Shown here: piece after piece, positions 52,473 through 53,598 of the stretch
Numbering within the stretch: the first letter of the stretch is position 1
How the letters are laid out: every line of letters starts with the position of its first letter
Assembly (NCBI GenBank): GCA_021108005.1
Contig: JAIORS010000069.1
Span: 1 to 53,598, forward strand
Source: Candidatus Aegiribacteria sp.
GTDB lineage: Bacteria > Fermentibacterota > Fermentibacteria > Fermentibacterales > JCC-6
Direction: 5' to 3'
DNA length: 53,598 nt
The notes under the pieces: generated by a model
The model's database searches: none
Told to the model about the DNA's origin: nothing
The model's input: the letters and a program-made list of their open reading frames with translations, nothing else
Position numbers and translations under genes: made by a program

Positions 52473-53060
52473 TCAGAACGCTGCTTTTATCGCTCCCCAT
52501 GTATCCGGATTCAGTGCCTGGGGAAATACAAGTCTGAGATACGGGCTGTTGGCTGAGGTTTCCCGCGAGTGGAACTTGGTCCATGGATACACACCTGCCA
52601 CCTGCAGGACAATGCCGTGGTTCTCGATTGTCCCGTCCAGCCATGCCTGAACCAGATCAGAAACATCGACTCCGACCCATCCAGGATTGGAATAGTGATA
52701 CGACAGCCAGGATGTTGAACCGTGCTGAACATGGGCCCCGCTCCAGTTCTCGTCCCAGGATTCCGTCGCATGATAGAATTCAGTGTACGTTCCGGCAGCT
52801 GAAGGACACTGGAAGAAGATGTTTATGAAGAGTGTAGCACTGGTCGACGTCGCTCCCATGTATTCAGAGAGATCCCAAAGCATCATTGCTCTCTCGTCGG
52901 GATGCCCGCTGGCGGGTTTATTCGCGATTTGCATGTAGTTCAGAGCCCCGTAGCAGCCGCCGGAAGGGAGTGTGTACGTATCCGCTACCGGCAACAGGTC
53001 GAACGTATCGCTTAAACCGGATCCGGAAAGAATTAAAAGAACAACTGCTATATATTTCAT
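52473..53060 (-). CDS. secreted DNRLRE-like domain protein with TWGAIKAAF tail
   Basis: 195 aa. Signal peptide MKYIAVVLLILSGSGLS, then a single DNRLRE/CBM96-like sandwich: PVADTYTLPSGGCYGALNYMQIANKP, RAMMLWDLSEYMGATSTSATLFINIF, WVGVDVSDLVQAWLDGTIENHGIVLQV and SPYLRLVF are the usual strand order. It is probably a surface carbohydrate-binding or structural domain. The final DTWGAIKAAF repeats the pattern TWGxIKxxF found at the end of the protein at 8176. It lies 11 bases after the partial barrel gene. Confidence 0.8.
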   Translation of the reverse strand: MKYIAVVLLILSGSGLSDTFDLLPVADTYTLPSGGCYGALNYMQIANKPASGHPDERAMMLWDLSEYMGATSTSATLFINIFFQCPSAAGTYTEFYHATESWDENWSGAHVQHGSTSWLSYHYSNPGWVGVDVSDLVQAWLDGTIENHGIVLQVAGVYPWTKFHSRETSANSPYLRLVFPQALNPDTWGAIKAAF

Positions 53061-53071
53061 TTTGTATCCTT

Positions 53072-53598
53072 TCAGTACGCCAGGCCGAACCTTGCGGTTA
53101 ATACAGAGGCATCTTCACTTGATCCGTCCGGAGTGGCGGACGGAATGCGGTAATCCAGAGTGATGTAGGTGTCCGGACTGCCTATGCAGGTTTTCACTCC
53201 ACCTGTAAGCCATGAAAACTCGTAATCTCCTGAATCGGCATTGCTCCAGCGATCCCAGCTCTGGTAACTGAGATACGGTGTAATTGAAGGAATCTCTTCC
53301 GATCCGGTATTGAAGCTGTAACCGGCCTGGGCGAGCAGACACTTGTTCTCCACGTTTTCACCTGTATCCGTGCAGCCCTGCGGACGCATTCCCGGCATTA
53401 TACCTTTTACATTTACAACCTCTGTTCTTACCGCTATCCCGTCCGCTTCGAAGTCGAGACCGATACCGTACCTTGACGCGTCTTCGCACCCCTCAATTTC
53501 AGGGTTCGTTTCCATAGCCAGATCGGTATAAAATCCACCGATAGTGAGCCCTTTCACCGGAAGCCGGTAGAAAAGGGCGAAGTTGGCGTCATGTTCTT
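53072..53598 (-). CDS. outer-membrane beta-barrel protein, partial at the window edge
   Basis: At least 175 residues, open to the right edge (EHDANFALFYRLPVKGLTIGGFYTD...). Alternating strands such as GIGLDFEADGIAVRTEVVNVKG, CLLAQAGYSFNTG, ITPYLSYQSWDRW and TYITLDYRIPS end in an aromatic C-terminal strand (ASVLTARFGLAY), as in porins. The start lies outside the window. It is upstream of the DNRLRE-like gene and probably in one operon with it. Confidence 0.75.
   Translation of the reverse strand, partial: EHDANFALFYRLPVKGLTIGGFYTDLAMETNPEIEGCEDASRYGIGLDFEADGIAVRTEVVNVKGIMPGMRPQGCTDTGENVENKCLLAQAGYSFNTGSEEIPSITPYLSYQSWDRWSNADSGDYEFSWLTGGVKTCIGSPDTYITLDYRIPSATPDGSSEDASVLTARFGLAY

Overview
The window reads as chromosomal DNA of a diderm, probably anaerobic and fermentative bacterium of the Fibrobacteres-Chlorobi-Bacteroidetes neighbourhood. 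A Fermentibacterota- or Aegiribacteria-like lineage would fit, but that is inference from gene content and no rRNA is present. The signs are secreted FG-GAP/VCBS proteins (one with a Por/T9SS-like C-terminal sorting domain), TolQ/TolR/TonB-like envelope machinery, a GroEL with a GGM tail, and a NAD-linked group 3d-type [NiFe] hydrogenase. Most genes start with ATG behind a purine-rich ribosome binding site; a few use GTG or TTG. I see no rRNA, tRNA or CRISPR array.

Layout. 1-1.85 kb: a decayed integron-type tyrosine recombinase and unassigned sequence. 1.85-5.5 kb (minus): transketolase and bifunctional FtcD, overlapping by 4 nt. 5.6-8.1 kb (plus): a cytoplasmic-looking GH84 glycosidase coupled to a double-length ThyX-like protein. 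8.1-12 kb (minus): two secreted proteins. 12.1-22 kb (plus): an envelope operon of a frameshifted outer-membrane protein, a 1518-aa TPR protein, a small membrane protein, TolQ, two ExbD/TolR proteins and an AgmX/PglI/GltG-like TonB protein, resembling the Agl/Glt machinery of myxobacteria. 22-24 kb (minus): groES-groEL. 24.3-28.8 kb: hutH and an FmdB-like zinc-ribbon gene, separated by a 2.5-kb insertion flanked by a 64-bp direct repeat. 28.8-30.8 kb (minus): pdxST and a small secreted protein. 31.3-35 kb (minus): a polysaccharide initiation set of sugar-phosphate transferase, DegT aminotransferase and GT2. 35-40.4 kb (minus): hoxEF-hoxU-hoxY-hoxH plus a hydrogenase maturation protease fused to a response-regulator receiver domain. 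40.7-42.6 kb: an Xre regulator with a membrane protein, and a nucleotidyltransferase with a small partner. 42.8-46.5 kb (plus): an iron-uptake operon of DtxR-family regulator, feoA, feoA, feoB and feoC, behind a DtxR-box-like operator. 46.5-50.7 kb (minus): a defence-like cargo of DUF4276/TOPRIM-like protein, AAA ATPase, an unknown protein and a Schlafen AlbA_2 protein. 50.77-51.46 kb: a second copy of the end of feoB and most of feoC. 51.5-53.6 kb (minus): a membrane protein, a secreted DNRLRE-like protein and a partial outer-membrane barrel.

The most striking pattern is that two unrelated cargos (a surface protein at 26-28 kb and the defence-like cluster at 46.5-50.7 kb) are each bracketed by direct repeats of the host gene 3' end: 64 bp of hutH/fmdB and 693 bp of feoB/feoC. 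In each case the host genes remain complete. No integrase lies inside either insert. This fits Campbell-type integration of circular DNA carrying a piece of host sequence, or a site-specific element that rebuilds gene ends. Other points of interest are the HoxW-receiver fusion, the tandem ThyX-like protein, two iron-box promoter copies of which one has no gene behind it, and a TWGxIKxxF C-terminal tag shared by two secreted proteins.
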